This document shows, piece by piece, positions 29,916 through 40,511 of a DNA stretch of 64,000 nucleotides (position 1 is its first letter; each line of letters opens with the position of its first letter). Position numbers and translations under genes: made by a program. Below the pieces are notes generated by a model that was given only the letters and a program-made list of their open reading frames with translations, was not told the origin of the DNA and did not search any database. Source of the DNA: Campylobacter cuniculorum DSM 23162 = LMG 24588 (GTDB taxonomy: Bacteria > Campylobacterota > Campylobacteria > Campylobacterales > Campylobacteraceae); NCBI RefSeq assembly GCF_002104335.1, contig NZ_CP020867.1:1867012-1931011 (forward strand). Direction: 5' to 3'.

Positions 29916-30111
29916 TCTCTCTCAAATTCCTAAAAATATTTAAGAAATATTAACTTTTCCCGCAATGATAAATCTAAATAGCTTAAAAAACAATAAATAT
30001 TCATACAAAAAATTAATAAAATATTAATGAGAATTTTACTCAAAATCAACCCAGAATTAAGCTAAAATATTTTATGATTACGATTTAAGAATTTGAAAAG
30101 GGATGAGCTGA

Positions 30112-30984
30112 ATGCCGATAGATTTTGAGCAATTTTCTGTCGCTATGATTTTAACTTTATTTGCAGGATTTTCAACTTCTATTGGAGCTGTGATTGCATT
30201 TTTTTCAAAAAAAGACAATTTAAGAATGCTTTCAATCGGACTTGGGTTTTCAGCAGGAGTTATGATTTATATTTCTTTTATGGAGATACTACCGACTGCA
30301 TTTAAAGACTTTAGAAAATACCATGAATTTGGAGAATTTTTAGCTTTGATTTGTTTTTTTGGTGGAATTTTGCTCTCTCTTATGATTGATAGATTCATTC
30401 CAGAAGATGTCAATCCTCACGAACCTAAACAAGATTACACTGAACTTAAAATTTGTCCCTTGCCAAAAAATCCCAAAAAAACGCCAAAATTTCACCCCGG
30501 AGAGCCCCTTAAAAAAATCAATATCCATTCCCTTAAACGCACAGGGCTTTTTACAGCTCTAGCCATAGCGATCCATAATTTTCCCGAAGGTTTTGCAACG
30601 TTTATGGCAAGCATTGATAATATAAGCTTAGGAATTGTCATAGCCATTGCTGTTGCCATTCATAATATCCCCGAAGGTTTAGCTGTTTCTTTACCTATTT
30701 ATCACGCTACGGGAGATAAGAAAAAAGCCTTTATATATTCTGCTCTTTCAGGCTTTGCTGAACCTTTAGGAGCCTTGGTTGGAGTACTTGTAATTTTACC
30801 TTTTATGAGTGAATTAACATTGGCTATAAGTTTTGCTGTGGTTGCGGGAATTATGGTTTTTATTTCACTTGATGAGCTTTTACCTGCAGCCAAAGCCTAC
30901 GGAAACGCTCACGATAGCTTGTATGGGCTGATAGGAGGAATGTTTGTCATGGCTTTGAGCTTGATTCTTCTTAATGAATTTTGA
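30112..30984 (+). CDS. zupT: ZIP-family zinc transporter
   Basis: 290 aa, eight membrane helices. Imports zinc and other divalent metals. Helices 4 and 5 hold the metal-binding HNFPEGFATF and HNIPEGLAVSLP. The loop between helices 3 and 4 is about 40 residues and fairly lysine/proline rich. ATG preceded by GGGATGAG. Divergent from the chemoreceptor. Confidence 0.95.
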   Translation: MPIDFEQFSVAMILTLFAGFSTSIGAVIAFFSKKDNLRMLSIGLGFSAGVMIYISFMEILPTAFKDFRKYHEFGEFLALICFFGGILLSLMIDRFIPEDVNPHEPKQDYTELKICPLPKNPKKTPKFHPGEPLKKINIHSLKRTGLFTALAIAIHNFPEGFATFMASIDNISLGIVIAIAVAIHNIPEGLAVSLPIYHATGDKKKAFIYSALSGFAEPLGALVGVLVILPFMSELTLAISFAVVAGIMVFISLDELLPAAKAYGNAHDSLYGLIGGMFVMALSLILLNEF

Positions 30985-31234
30985 AATTTAAAAAACTTAA
31001 TTTTATGAATTTGATTTAAAAAGCAAAACATTTCATTAGAGAAAAATTATGTTTTAAAAATATCTTTATCGGCTTTAAGATGATTTTTAGAACAAGCCTT
31101 TTATAATGATTTCATTGTTAAGCATTCCATATAAAGATTTAGTGTGACAGATATTTTGGTAAATTAAGATAAAATTTTGTTATTTTTTATCGTTTTGTGC
31201 TAATTTTATAAAATTTATCTTTAAAGGCAGTCAA

Positions 31235-31472
31235 ATGATAAATTTTTATTCAAATTATAATTATATAAACAATACAGATATTTTAAATTCAAACAAGAAT
31301 ACTCAAATAAATAATAATATTTCTTCAAGCAACGCTTTAAACAAAACAAAGAAATAAATTCAAATTTAGTTAATGATAAATCACAAGCGGTAGATAAAGT
31401 CTTAGGTTATAGTGTAGATGAGGATGGCTTTTTTACAAGTGATTTTAACGAAGCTGCGGGGTTACCAAAGGA
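31235..31472 (+). pseudogene. Cj0814-like gene, frameshifted and 3'-truncated
   Basis: ATG at 31235 with AAAGG upstream opens an asparagine-rich N-terminus MINFYSNYNYINNTD, stopping after 40 codons. In the next frame it continues KEINSNLVNDKSQAVDKVLG then GFFTSDFNEAAGLPKDY, the conserved core of a Campylobacter protein family I associate with Cj0814. Homology stops where the plasmid Rep fragment begins. So the gene has a frameshift and has lost its 3' part. Family name is from memory; function unknown. Confidence 0.65.
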
Positions 31473-31830
31473 TTATAATACTTTTTCTTCTCTTATGCAT
31501 CTGTCATTGTTTTTATAATCAAAGATGAATTCTAATTCTGTAACCTTTCTGCCTGTCTTATGGGTTTTAATTTCAAGTAAGATGATATGAGATTTGCCAT
31601 TAATATCTTTTGCGGTTTGTTTTAAAACCTTTTGATTAAAATGCTTATATTCTCTTGGCACTTCTAGTATATTTTGTAAGACTGAAAGATTGATTCTTAG
31701 ACTTTGTCTGTTTTGTTTAAGCTCACATACAAGCATATTATAAATTCTTATGCTGTATGCGGATTTCATTCTTTGAATGTCATCGAATTTAAGCTGGGTA
31801 AAGTCTTTTTTTAGGTCAGTATAATTAATA
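31473..31830 (-). pseudogene. plasmid replication initiator (Rep_3 family), C-terminal fragment
   Basis: Reading from about 31829, the frame gives KKDFTQLKFDDIQRMKSAYS, then RIYNMLVCELKQNRQSLRIN and ELEFIFDY. This is the second winged-helix domain of Rep_3 initiators found on Campylobacter plasmids. The N-terminal half is missing: the fragment begins directly after the ansA stop. It is debris of an integrated plasmid, lying head to head against a broken chromosomal gene. Confidence 0.65.
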
Positions 31831-32820
31831 TTTTTGAAAAAATTCCCTGATTGTGTGTATATCTTTGGTTTGAGTTAGGGCTAAGATTAAGAGAATTCTA
31901 GCCTTTTGGGGATTTAAATCCAAAGCACTGATAAAACCTAATTTAATATCCTCCTCGCTTAGCATAACCTGCCCTTGTGCCACTCGTGTGCTTAGCACAA
32001 TTTTAAGACCTTGTTTTAATAATTCTTTAAGCACTTTTTTTTGATTTTCGTGTATATTACCGGCCCCGCTTCCTGCGATAACCAAACCTTGAGCACCATT
32101 ATCAAATAAAGCCTTAGCAGCGATTCCGCTTCCGTCATTTGAATAAGTATAAAGTATATCCACTTTTGGCAAGGTTTTGATTTTTTCTCCATCAAAAGGC
32201 GTTTGTTTGGTGTGAAGTTTTAAAATTTCATTATAAAAAAAACATTTTCCATCGACAATATAGCCCAAATCTCCAAAATTAAGCGAAGAAAAAGCATCCA
32301 CATTTAAAGTATGCGTTTTTACAATTGCTCTTGCACTTAAAATTTTATCATTCATCACAACCATCACCCCTTTGCCTTGAGCGTTTTTATCTGTTGCTAA
32401 GGATATAGCATTGTAAAGATTTTTAGGACCATCAGCACTCCTAGCACTTGAGGGACGCATCGCACCGACTAAAACCACAGGTTTATGATGTTTAAGTGTT
32501 AAATTTAAAAAATACGCCGTTTCTTCCATAGTATCCGTTCCATGAGTGATAACGACACCATCGATGCCTTGTTTAAAACAGCTGTTGATTTCTTGTATAA
32601 GTTTGAGCCAGATTTCATCATTCATATTTGAGCTATCGATATTTGCAACTTGCTTTGTTTGAATTTGTGCTAAATTTTCAATTTCTGGCACAGCTTCGAT
32701 AAGTTCTTTAACCCCAACGACTCCTGCTGTATATCCCACACTAGAAATTTGACTCCCAGCAACCCCTGCAATAGTCCCTCCTGTGGCTAAAATCGCAATT
32801 TTTGCTTTAGACTTTATCAT
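31825..32820 (-). CDS. ansA: L-asparaginase (type II fold), no export signal
   Basis: 331 aa. Hydrolyses asparagine to aspartate and ammonia. ATGGTIAG near the N-terminus and VITHGTDTMEETAYFL supply the two catalytic threonines. The protein starts MIKSKAKIAILATGG with no signal peptide, so it should be cytoplasmic; some C. jejuni strains carry a Sec-exported version that lets them use extracellular asparagine. Follows recJ on the same strand, as in C. jejuni. Confidence 0.94.
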   Translation of the reverse strand: MIKSKAKIAILATGGTIAGVAGSQISSVGYTAGVVGVKELIEAVPEIENLAQIQTKQVANIDSSNMNDEIWLKLIQEINSCFKQGIDGVVITHGTDTMEETAYFLNLTLKHHKPVVLVGAMRPSSARSADGPKNLYNAISLATDKNAQGKGVMVVMNDKILSARAIVKTHTLNVDAFSSLNFGDLGYIVDGKCFFYNEILKLHTKQTPFDGEKIKTLPKVDILYTYSNDGSGIAAKALFDNGAQGLVIAGSGAGNIHENQKKVLKELLKQGLKIVLSTRVAQGQVMLSEEDIKLGFISALDLNPQKARILLILALTQTKDIHTIREFFQKY

Positions 32821-32910
32821 AATTTTTCCTCAAAAACAAAACTTTTTATGCCTCATATAAGTTTTATATCATATTTTTATCAATATAAATTTTTTAAAAA
32901 TGCGTCTCAT

Positions 32911-34491
32911 TTAATATGATTTATAAATATCTTTAATGATAAATTGAGGCGTGATGAGCCCACGAAATTTATTTTTGGATACACTTCCAAGCAAAGTGAT
33001 ATTCTCATTTAAATTTGGTTCTTTGTCAAAATTAAAAAATAAAGCTTCAATAGCCTTATTTTCCTTAGTTAAAATCAGTTTTAAATGCTTTGAATTTTTA
33101 TCTAAAAATTTTTTATTCTTAACATTTAAATCCTTAATCACAAAAAGAGGACGCGGATTTTTATAACCAAAAGGTTCAAAATATTCTAAAAGTTCAAGCA
33201 TTTCAAAATCAATATCTTTAGGCTCTAAAATTCCTAAAATTTCATCTGTATCCAAAAAATTTGCATCAGGAATTTGCGAACACTGCATTTGCATTTGAGT
33301 TTTAAATGCTTCAAAATTATCTAAATTTAAACTAAGTCCTGCCGCATTTTTATGTCCGCCATAATTATTCAATAAAGATTGAGTTTGAGTGATAAGATTT
33401 AAAATATCAATGCTGCCAACGCTTCTTGCACTGCCCTTAAGTTTGGTCCCATTTAAGGAAAAAACGAAAGAAGGCTTATTAAAATGTTTTGCTAAGCGAC
33501 TTGCAACGATGCCAAGCACTCCCTCGTGCCAATTTTCTCCACTTGCAATCACACAAGAATCGCTTTCTCTGACTTGATTTAAAGATTCTTCAAAAAGCTG
33601 TTTTTCTTCATCCTTGCGACTTTCATTGAAATTCACAATTTGCTCTAAATAACTCAAAGCCTCGTCAAAATTTTTCGTGTGCAAAAAACGATAAGATAGA
33701 CTTGCATCGTCCATTCTTCCAGCACTATTAATCAGCGGTGCAATGAGAAAACTTATATTATCCAAAGTGAATTGATCCTTTTGATAATAATGCTTCATTG
33801 CTTTAAAGGCAGCTCTTTTGGATTTGTTAATGCATTCTATACCCTTTTTTGTCAAAACACGGTTAATATCTCTAAGTTCCATCATATCCGCTATAATTGC
33901 TATGGCTAAAAGTTCTATAAATTTACACAAATCATATTTAAGTTTGCAAACTTCTTTTAAAGCCGCTATTAAATACCAAGCCACTTGAGCACCGCAAATT
34001 TCAATATCGGGAAAGGTGCAATCTTTTTGCTTAGGATTAATAATTGCAAAAGCTTCAGGTAAGGTTTGCAAAGGCATATGGTGGTCTGTTATGATGAGGT
34101 CTATCTTTTTTTCTTTGCAAAGCTTTGCCGCTTCAAATGCCGATATACCATTATCTACCGTTATAATCAAATCCACATCAAGCTCACTTACAATTTCTTC
34201 ATTAATCCCATATCCGTCTTTAAAGCGATTAGGAATTTTAACCACATAATCAAAGCCTATATCATCAAAAAAATCTGCCATTATAGTGCAAGAGATAATG
34301 CCATCAACATCATAATCGCCAACAATAGCTATTTTTTGGTTTTTTTCTATGGCTGTTTTAATGCGATTTGCAGCCTTATAAGCATCTTTTAAGCAACAGG
34401 GCAAGGGTAAATCACAGAGCTTAGTATGCACATCTTTCTCGAAACGAAGGCTTAAAATTCTTTTAATATCGTCTTTACTCACTGCTTTCAT
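32911..34491 (-). CDS. recJ: single-stranded-DNA exonuclease
   Basis: 526 aa DHH-family 5'-3' exonuclease used in recombination and mismatch repair. [28 protein letters not shown] and GGHKNAAG are the phosphoesterase and DHHA1 motifs. An upstream in-frame extension exists, but the proper start is the ATG at 34491 ([17 protein letters not shown]), which overlaps the end of pyrG by 17 bases. Confidence 0.95.
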   Translation of the reverse strand: MKAVSKDDIKRILSLRFEKDVHTKLCDLPLPCCLKDAYKAANRIKTAIEKNQKIAIVGDYDVDGIISCTIMADFFDDIGFDYVVKIPNRFKDGYGINEEIVSELDVDLIITVDNGISAFEAAKLCKEKKIDLIITDHHMPLQTLPEAFAIINPKQKDCTFPDIEICGAQVAWYLIAALKEVCKLKYDLCKFIELLAIAIIADMMELRDINRVLTKKGIECINKSKRAAFKAMKHYYQKDQFTLDNISFLIAPLINSAGRMDDASLSYRFLHTKNFDEALSYLEQIVNFNESRKDEEKQLFEESLNQVRESDSCVIASGENWHEGVLGIVASRLAKHFNKPSFVFSLNGTKLKGSARSVGSIDILNLITQTQSLLNNYGGHKNAAGLSLNLDNFEAFKTQMQMQCSQIPDANFLDTDEILGILEPKDIDFEMLELLEYFEPFGYKNPRPLFVIKDLNVKNKKFLDKNSKHLKLILTKENKAIEALFFNFDKEPNLNENITLLGSVSKNKFRGLITPQFIIKDIYKSY

Positions 34492-36109
34492 AATCACAAG
34501 CCGCTTTGATAAATCCGCAAATGACAGAATTTGCTCTCTCAAGTCTTGAAGTGAATTCAGGATGAAATTGCACTGCAAGAAAAAATGGGTGGTCTTTAAG
34601 CTCCACTGCCTCGATAAGTCCTTGACTCTCTCCACTCACAATCAGTCCTTTGCTCTCCATTGCTTTGCGGTATTTTGGATTGGCTTCATAACGATGACGA
34701 TGCCTTTCTTTGACGCTTTTTTTGCCTTGATAAATTTGACTTAAAAGAGTGTTTTCTTTAATCCTGCATTCATAAGCACCAAGTCTCATTGTCCCCCCTA
34801 AAGGAGTTTTACTCGTTCTAATTTGCTTTTTGCCATTTGAGTCTATAAATTCATCGATTAAATACACGATAGGATTTTCACATTTTTCATCAAATTCTGT
34901 TGAATTAGCATCTTTGAGTTTTAAAACATTTCTTGCAAATTCGATTAAAGCAAGCTGCATTCCTAAACAAATTCCTAAAAAGGGAATTTTATGTTCTCTT
35001 GCATAAGAAATTGCCCTAATCTTACCTTCGACTCCCCTGCGTCCAAATCCTCCAGCAACTAAAATTCCGCTGATATCTTTAAAACTTTCTTTTAAATCCA
35101 AATTTTCTAGTTTCTCGCTATCTATCCATTTAATATCCACCCTTGTATCTAAGGTTGCACCCGCGTGAATGATAGCTTCAGTAAGGCTTTTATAGCTTTC
35201 TGTTAAATCGACATATTTACCCACAAAAGCGATTTTCACTTCATTGCTCGGAGCAATCACGCGTTTAACAAGAAAATTCCAATTGTCCATATTTGGTTTT
35301 AAATTTTTAAGTTCTAAAACACTAGCAATTGCACCGAGTATATCTTGTTTTAAAAAATTCAAAGGAATTTGATAAATGCTTGCCGCATCCACACTTTCTA
35401 TGACGCAATTTTTCTCCACACCGCAAGAAATGGCGATTTTATCTTTCAAATCACGATTTAAAGGCTTTTCACTACGACAAATAATCATATTTGGACTGAT
35501 TCCTATGCGTCTTAATTCTCCTACGCTGTGTTGAGTTGGTTTGGTTTTTAACTCCCCCGCAGCTTTGATGAAAGGCACTAAGGTGAGATGAATATTCATT
35601 GCATTGTTTTTGCCCACTTCTAATTTTAAAGCCCTAATGGCTTCTAAAAAAGGCAAACCTTCAATGTCTCCAACCGTTCCGCCGATTTCTACGATTAAAA
35701 TATCCTTATGTTCTCCCGCTTTTTTAATACGCATTTTAATTTCATCGACAATATGTGGGATGACTTGTATGGTTTTTCCCAGATATTCTCCCTGTCTTTC
35801 TTTTTCAATCACGCTTTGATAAACGCGTCCTGTGGTGAAATTGTTAAGTTGTGATAAATTTTCATCTAAAAAACGCTCATAATGTCCTAAATCAAGGTCT
35901 GTTTCAGCACCATCGTCTGTTACAAAAACCTCTCCATGTTCAAAAGGACTCATAGTTCCCGGATCCACATTAATATAGGGATCAGCTTTCAAAATACTCA
36001 CCTTAAAACCTGAATTTTTAAGCAAAGTTGCAATCGAAGCTGCGGCTATGCCTTTACCTAAAGAGCTCAACACGCCCCCGGTTATAAAAATGTATTTTGT
36101 TTTTTTCAT
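34475..36109 (-). CDS. pyrG: CTP synthase
   Basis: 544 aa. Makes CTP from UTP with glutamine. The synthetase domain opens [17 protein letters not shown], and the class I glutaminase domain has [12 protein letters not shown] (nucleophile cysteine) and the FHPEF dyad. Overlaps recJ at its 3' end and diverges from thyX. Confidence 0.97.
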   Translation of the reverse strand: MKKTKYIFITGGVLSSLGKGIAAASIATLLKNSGFKVSILKADPYINVDPGTMSPFEHGEVFVTDDGAETDLDLGHYERFLDENLSQLNNFTTGRVYQSVIEKERQGEYLGKTIQVIPHIVDEIKMRIKKAGEHKDILIVEIGGTVGDIEGLPFLEAIRALKLEVGKNNAMNIHLTLVPFIKAAGELKTKPTQHSVGELRRIGISPNMIICRSEKPLNRDLKDKIAISCGVEKNCVIESVDAASIYQIPLNFLKQDILGAIASVLELKNLKPNMDNWNFLVKRVIAPSNEVKIAFVGKYVDLTESYKSLTEAIIHAGATLDTRVDIKWIDSEKLENLDLKESFKDISGILVAGGFGRRGVEGKIRAISYAREHKIPFLGICLGMQLALIEFARNVLKLKDANSTEFDEKCENPIVYLIDEFIDSNGKKQIRTSKTPLGGTMRLGAYECRIKENTLLSQIYQGKKSVKERHRHRYEANPKYRKAMESKGLIVSGESQGLIEAVELKDHPFFLAVQFHPEFTSRLERANSVICGFIKAACDYESSE

Positions 36110-36207
36110 AATTTACATTAAGCCTTGAAAATTTTTAGCATAATTATACTTTGATTTGGTAAAATTTCTTAAATTTTATAAATTTTTTGAATTTTTAAGG
36201 AAAAGCT

Positions 36208-36846
36208 ATGCAAATCACTTTACTTTCTTATACCCCATTATCTGTTTGTTCTCACGCTATAAGGACTTGTTGGCAAAGTTTTGAACGAGGAGACAATGGA
36301 GGCGAAAAAGATAAAGAGCTTATTGACAGAGTGGGAAATAAATTTAAACATGCTTCAACCTTAGAGCATTTAAATTATACTTTTTACATTCAAGGGATTT
36401 CAAGAGCTTGTTTGCAAGAGCTTGCAAGGCATCGCCACACCAGCCCGAGCGTCAAAAGTACAAGATACACTTTAAAAGAGCTAAGAAATGAAAGTGAATT
36501 TAAGGAAAATGATTTTAAAAATGCTTCACGTTATTTAGTCTTTTGTGGCAATGAAAAGGTTGATAATGCGAGCATTAGGGCTTTGGAAAATTTAAGAATG
36601 ATTTTACAAGAAAGCATATCGCTTGATTTGGCTAAATACTGCTTACCTGAAAGCTATAAAACAGAACTCACTCTTACAATCAATGCAAGAAGTTTGCAAA
36701 ATTTTCTTTCACTTCGCAGCTCAAAATCTGCACTTTGGGAGATAAGAAATTTAGCGAATGCTTTATTTAAAGCCTTACCAAATGAACATCAATTTGTATT
36801 TGAATCTTATGTGCATAAAGAAAATGCAGATGAAAATTTAATTTAG
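36208..36846 (+). CDS. thyX: FAD-dependent thymidylate synthase
   Basis: 212 aa. Makes dTMP from dUMP with FAD and methylene-tetrahydrofolate. The ThyX motif RHRx7S is present as RHRHTSPSVKS, followed by TRYTL. ATG with AAGGA upstream. Divergent from pyrG; 36847-37112 downstream holds no gene. Confidence 0.96.
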   Translation: MQITLLSYTPLSVCSHAIRTCWQSFERGDNGGEKDKELIDRVGNKFKHASTLEHLNYTFYIQGISRACLQELARHRHTSPSVKSTRYTLKELRNESEFKENDFKNASRYLVFCGNEKVDNASIRALENLRMILQESISLDLAKYCLPESYKTELTLTINARSLQNFLSLRSSKSALWEIRNLANALFKALPNEHQFVFESYVHKENADENLI

Positions 36847-37112
36847 TCTTATATAAAAATATTGCTTTAATAAAGAATTTTTTATAACAAAGCATTTTGT
36901 CTCTTTAGAAAATTTAGTATTGAATGAATTTTGCTTATAAAAATCATTAAATTTTGTTTTTTAAACTTTAATTTATAAATGTATTTCAAAAGTAAAACTA
37001 AAAAACTATGCTTGAATTTTATGAGCTTGTTTGAAATATATCAGTGATTTTCAAACTGCGAAATATTTTATTTTAAAAATCTAAAAAACCCTTACAAAAA
37101 TTCATTAAAAAA

Positions 37113-38066
37113 TTAATGCAAAAAATACATCGCATCTTCATCAAAACTCAAGCAAAGTTCTTGATGAATTTCAAGCCGTGCTTTTAAAAAATCTGCGTCC
37201 AAAAGCACAAATTCCAAAATCTTTTCTCCTGAAATAACACGTATATAAACAAAATCTTTTTTTGTCCTTATTGCAATGATTCTTGCCTTTTCTATAAGAA
37301 ATTTCAAATCTTTTCCTAGTGCGATTTTATAAGGATTTATAGCAATTTTTTTTGAATTTTTATCTTGAAAATCAATAAAATTCGAAAACCTAATCCCACC
37401 TTTTTCCAAATCAAAAATATTTGTATTTTCAAATTCTAAAATTTCCCCATCGTGCAAATAAAATTTTACCTGTGCCAAAGAATCTAAAAAGGTTTTATCA
37501 TGGCTTACGATTAAAAAACCGCTTTGAAATTGTGTTTGCATTTTTAAAATAGCTCTTTTAAACAATAATATGGAATTTTTATCCAAAAAAGCACTCGGTT
37601 CATCTAAAAGATAATACCTAGCCCTAACGCTTAAAGCCATAGCAAAAGCAATTTTTTGAATTTGCCCCGAAGAAAGCTCATTAGGATGTTTGCTTAAAAG
37701 TGTCGCGTCCAAATCAAGCATTTTTAAAAGCTCATTTATGCGATTTGTCCATTCTTGTTTTTTCACTCCATAAACTTTTAAAACAAAATGGAAATTTTTT
37801 TCTATGCTGCGATTGAGTAAAGAAGGTTCTGGAAGCAAGATGTAAATTAAACGTTTTTGTTTATCATCGAGTTTATTTTTACCAAAATAGCAAATATTTG
37901 CACTAAAATCACCCTCTAAAAATTTAAGCACCCTTAAAAGTGTGGATTTTCCGCTCCCATTAGCCCCCATTAAAACGCTGATTTTACGCGTATCAAGCTC
38001 TAAATTTTTGATTTTTAAAATCTCTTTTTGTCCATAAGAAAAATATAAATTTTTAATGCTTATCAT
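37113..38066 (-). CDS. tupC: tungstate ABC transporter, ATP-binding protein
   Basis: 317 aa. Walker A GANGSGKST, signature LSSGQIQKIA, Walker B YYLLDEPSAFLD. After residue 230 a C-terminal extension (IAIRTKKDFVYIRV, then ILEFVLLDADFLKARL) may be a regulatory or oxyanion-binding domain. Start overlaps tupB by four bases (ATGA type). Assigned to tungstate because of the neighbouring tupB and tupA. Confidence 0.9.
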   Translation of the reverse strand: MISIKNLYFSYGQKEILKIKNLELDTRKISVLMGANGSGKSTLLRVLKFLEGDFSANICYFGKNKLDDKQKRLIYILLPEPSLLNRSIEKNFHFVLKVYGVKKQEWTNRINELLKMLDLDATLLSKHPNELSSGQIQKIAFAMALSVRARYYLLDEPSAFLDKNSILLFKRAILKMQTQFQSGFLIVSHDKTFLDSLAQVKFYLHDGEILEFENTNIFDLEKGGIRFSNFIDFQDKNSKKIAINPYKIALGKDLKFLIEKARIIAIRTKKDFVYIRVISGEKILEFVLLDADFLKARLEIHQELCLSFDEDAMYFLH

Positions 38067-38752
38067 TTGATTCTTTTAAGTTTATGTATGATGAAATTAA
38101 GACAAAATGCGATAAAAATTAACACTAAAGCCAAGGCGATTCCACTTGCAAATTCTCCCTTATTTGTTTCAAGAGAAATGGCTGTGGTGATAGTCCTTGT
38201 GTCGTATTTGATATTTCCACCAACAATCATCGCAACTCCAACCTCTGCAACGATACGTCCATAGGCTAAAGCTACGATGCTTACAAGGGCAAATCTTAAT
38301 TCATAGAGTATGGTTAAAATAAGTTTTATAGGGCTTAAATGAAAAGATTTAATCAATAAAAAATGCTTCACATTCATATTTTCAATCAAATTGGAAAAAA
38401 GGGCGATGATGATGGGAAGAGCTAGGATAAATTGTCCTAAAATCAAAGCTTTTATGGTAAAAAGCAAAGCAAATTCCCCCAAAGGACCGCGACTTGAAAT
38501 CAAAGCATAGAGTATCAAACCTACTGCAACGGTTGGAAAAGAAAGACTAGTATCCACAATGAGCTTGATAAAATTTTTACATTTAAACTGAACAAAACCT
38601 AAAGCAAAACCTAAAGGAAAGCCGACAATCAAAGCTAAAAATATAGAAACGCTAGAGCTTAAAAGTGTGGTTTTAATCGCCGAAATAACGCTTTCATCGG
38701 CATTAAAAAGTAAATAAAGAGCTTGTTTAAAACCTTCAAAAATATAATCCAA
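38063..38752 (-). CDS. tupB: tungstate ABC transporter, permease
   Basis: 229 aa with five or six membrane segments and the permease loop EVGVAMIVGGNIKYDTRT, which is characteristic of TupB/ModB-type permeases. First gene of the leftward tupBC operon, divergent from tupA. Confidence 0.9.
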   Translation of the reverse strand: MDYIFEGFKQALYLLFNADESVISAIKTTLLSSSVSIFLALIVGFPLGFALGFVQFKCKNFIKLIVDTSLSFPTVAVGLILYALISSRGPLGEFALLFTIKALILGQFILALPIIIALFSNLIENMNVKHFLLIKSFHLSPIKLILTILYELRFALVSIVALAYGRIVAEVGVAMIVGGNIKYDTRTITTAISLETNKGEFASGIALALVLIFIAFCLNFIIHKLKRIK

Positions 38753-38785
38753 AAATTTCCTCTTTTTTAAAATTATTTAAGCAAG

Positions 38786-38805
38786 TTTAGCATAATTATG
38801 CTAAA
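38786..38805. promoter_or_regulatory. 20-bp perfect palindrome in the tupB-tupA divergent promoter region
   Basis: TTTAGCATAA followed by its exact reverse complement TTATGCTAAA, centred in the 90-base gap between the tupB and tupA starts. Position and symmetry fit an operator for a dimeric repressor acting on both directions, for example a ModE-like metal sensor. The regulator is not in this window. Confidence 0.6.
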
Positions 38806-38842
38806 ATATTTTTTATTAATCTCAAATTATCAAGGAAAAACA

Positions 38843-39652
38843 ATGAAAAAAATCTTTTCTTTAGCTTTACTTGCTTTAAGTCTTAATGCAGCAGAGCTTA
38901 AAATGGCAACGACTACGAGCACAGACAATACAGGTTTGCTTGATGCTTTAAAACCGCTGTATGAAAAACAAAGTGGCAATACCCTTAAATGGGTGGCTGT
39001 TGGCACAGGTGCGGCTTTAAAACTTGGCGAAGATTGCAATGCAGATGTGTTGTTTGTGCATTCTCCAAAAGCAGAAAAGGAATTTATGCAAAAGGGTTTT
39101 GGTGTAGAGAGAACGGCGGTTATGTATAATGATTTTATAGTGATTGCACCTAAAGATTTAGCCTCCAAATTTAAAGGCAAAAATCTTAAAGAAAGCTTAG
39201 AGCTTATCAAGGCTGAAAAAATCACTTTCATTTCAAGAGGGGACAAATCCGGCACAGACAATAAAGAAAAAGCTCTTTGGAAAAAGAGCATAGGTGAAGT
39301 GCCTGAAAAAGAAAGCTGGTATCAACAAAGCGGACAAGGAATGTTGGCTTCGATTAAAATCGCAGAGGAAAAAAATGGAGTGATTTTAACAGACCGCGGA
39401 ACTTATATTAAATACAAAGACAACGAAAAAAACAATCCCAAACTCGTGATTGTCAATGAAGGCGACGATGATTTAAAGAATTTTTACTCGGTGATTGCTG
39501 TTAATCCTAAGCATTGTCCTCAAGTGGATTATAAAAATGCAAGCGAGTTCATTCAATGGCTTGTGAGTGATGAAACTTTAAAATTTATAGCAGATTTTAA
39601 ACTTCTCAATCAAGCTTTGTTTATCGTTGATGCAAAAACAAGAAAAGAATAA
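38843..39652 (+). CDS. tupA: tungstate-binding periplasmic protein
   Basis: 269 aa. Signal peptide MKKIFSLALLALSLNAAEL, then the TupA hallmark MATTTSTDNTGLLDAL that contacts the oxyanion. Captures tungstate for the TupBC transporter; tungsten is used by formate dehydrogenase in Campylobacter. I start it at 38843 (AAGGA nine bases upstream), not at an earlier in-frame ATG. Confidence 0.94.
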   Translation: MKKIFSLALLALSLNAAELKMATTTSTDNTGLLDALKPLYEKQSGNTLKWVAVGTGAALKLGEDCNADVLFVHSPKAEKEFMQKGFGVERTAVMYNDFIVIAPKDLASKFKGKNLKESLELIKAEKITFISRGDKSGTDNKEKALWKKSIGEVPEKESWYQQSGQGMLASIKIAEEKNGVILTDRGTYIKYKDNEKNNPKLVIVNEGDDDLKNFYSVIAVNPKHCPQVDYKNASEFIQWLVSDETLKFIADFKLLNQALFIVDAKTRKE

Positions 39653-39655
39653 TCG

Positions 39656-39687
39656 ATTAAACTGATAGCTAAAACTATCAGTTTAAT
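39656..39687 (+). terminator. rho-independent terminator of tupA
   Basis: A 13-bp stem ATTAAACTGATAG / CTATCAGTTTAAT with a 6-base loop, followed by TATATATT, starting three bases after the tupA stop. Confidence 0.75.
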
Positions 39688-39845
39688 TATATATTATCAA
39701 AATTGAAATATTTGCTATCAAAGAATAAAAAATCACCTCGTTTTTAATTAAAAATTTGACAATTTCAAGACATTAAAACAAATCAAAACATAATCAAACT
39801 TTTTAATGAATGTTTGGTATAATAAACCATAACAAAAGGATAAAT

Positions 39846-40211
39846 ATGTTGCCCAAAACTCTTTTAGATATTAAAAACAAAAAACTTTTTATAATTTTAT
39901 GGGTTTTTATAATAATTTTTGTAGGTTGTACGCAAAAAACAGAATTATTACCTTTAGCCAAAAATATAAAAGTACTCTATGAAAAACCTCAAAATTGCAT
40001 ATTATTAGGTAGAGAAATAGGACAAAAAATAGATACTATGAACTCAATGAGTCTTTTAGAATTAAGAGAATCTGCTCTTAATGATTTGAAAAATAAAACC
40101 TCGATATTAATGGGGGATACTTTGCACATATTAAATATGGAAAAAGGTTGGAATGCATTTTGGGAAGGAAACGAATATCTTATAGAAGGTGAAATTTATA
40201 AATGTGAGTAA
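39846..40211 (+). CDS. DUF4156-like lipoprotein
   Basis: 121 aa. The hydrophobic stretch LFIILWVFIIIFVGCTQK ends with a lipobox cysteine. The region LYEKPQNCILLGREIG and the C-terminal EGEIYKC resemble small DUF4156 lipoproteins with a possible disulphide. ATG at 39846 has AAAGGAT upstream and a TATAAT -10 lies at 39818-39823. Function unknown. Confidence 0.7.
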   Translation: MLPKTLLDIKNKKLFIILWVFIIIFVGCTQKTELLPLAKNIKVLYEKPQNCILLGREIGQKIDTMNSMSLLELRESALNDLKNKTSILMGDTLHILNMEKGWNAFWEGNEYLIEGEIYKCE

Positions 40212-40256
40212 TTTTGTGTTAAAAAATTTAATGATTAAAATTATAAAAAAAATAAA

Positions 40257-40511
40257 TTTTATTTTTTTAAACATAATTTTAGCACAAAAAACAATCCTAA
40301 AGACATCTTTGCAAATTCTTTAAAAGGACTAGAAATTCTTGTTTCAAATGGCAATAATCTTCCCTTTCAAGCCAAATGGGACAATAACCGCACATTCACT
40401 CCAAAAAGTTTTGAACTTGCAAAAAATTTTCTACTCAATGCCTTTGAAGAATCTTTAAAACTTAGAGCCGATGCTTATTTTTCTTTTAAGAAGTATTTTT
40501 ATGAATCTTAA
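40257..40511 (+). pseudogene. gene remnant without a start
   Basis: An open frame without start encodes NNPKDIFANSLKGLEILVSN, then KWDNNRTFTPKSFELAKNFL and ADAYFSFKKYFYES before TAA at 40509-40511. It reads like the C-terminal end of a lost Campylobacter protein. It overlaps the start of the methylase at 40501. I do not recognise the family. Confidence 0.5.

Noticed and set aside
31373..31769. CRISPR or phage remnant in the ansA downstream region
   Set aside because: No regularly spaced repeats and no phage genes; the fragment fits a plasmid Rep protein.
34492..34635. 48-residue N-terminal extension of RecJ
   Set aside because: It is read from within pyrG in another frame; the family begins at ATG 34491.
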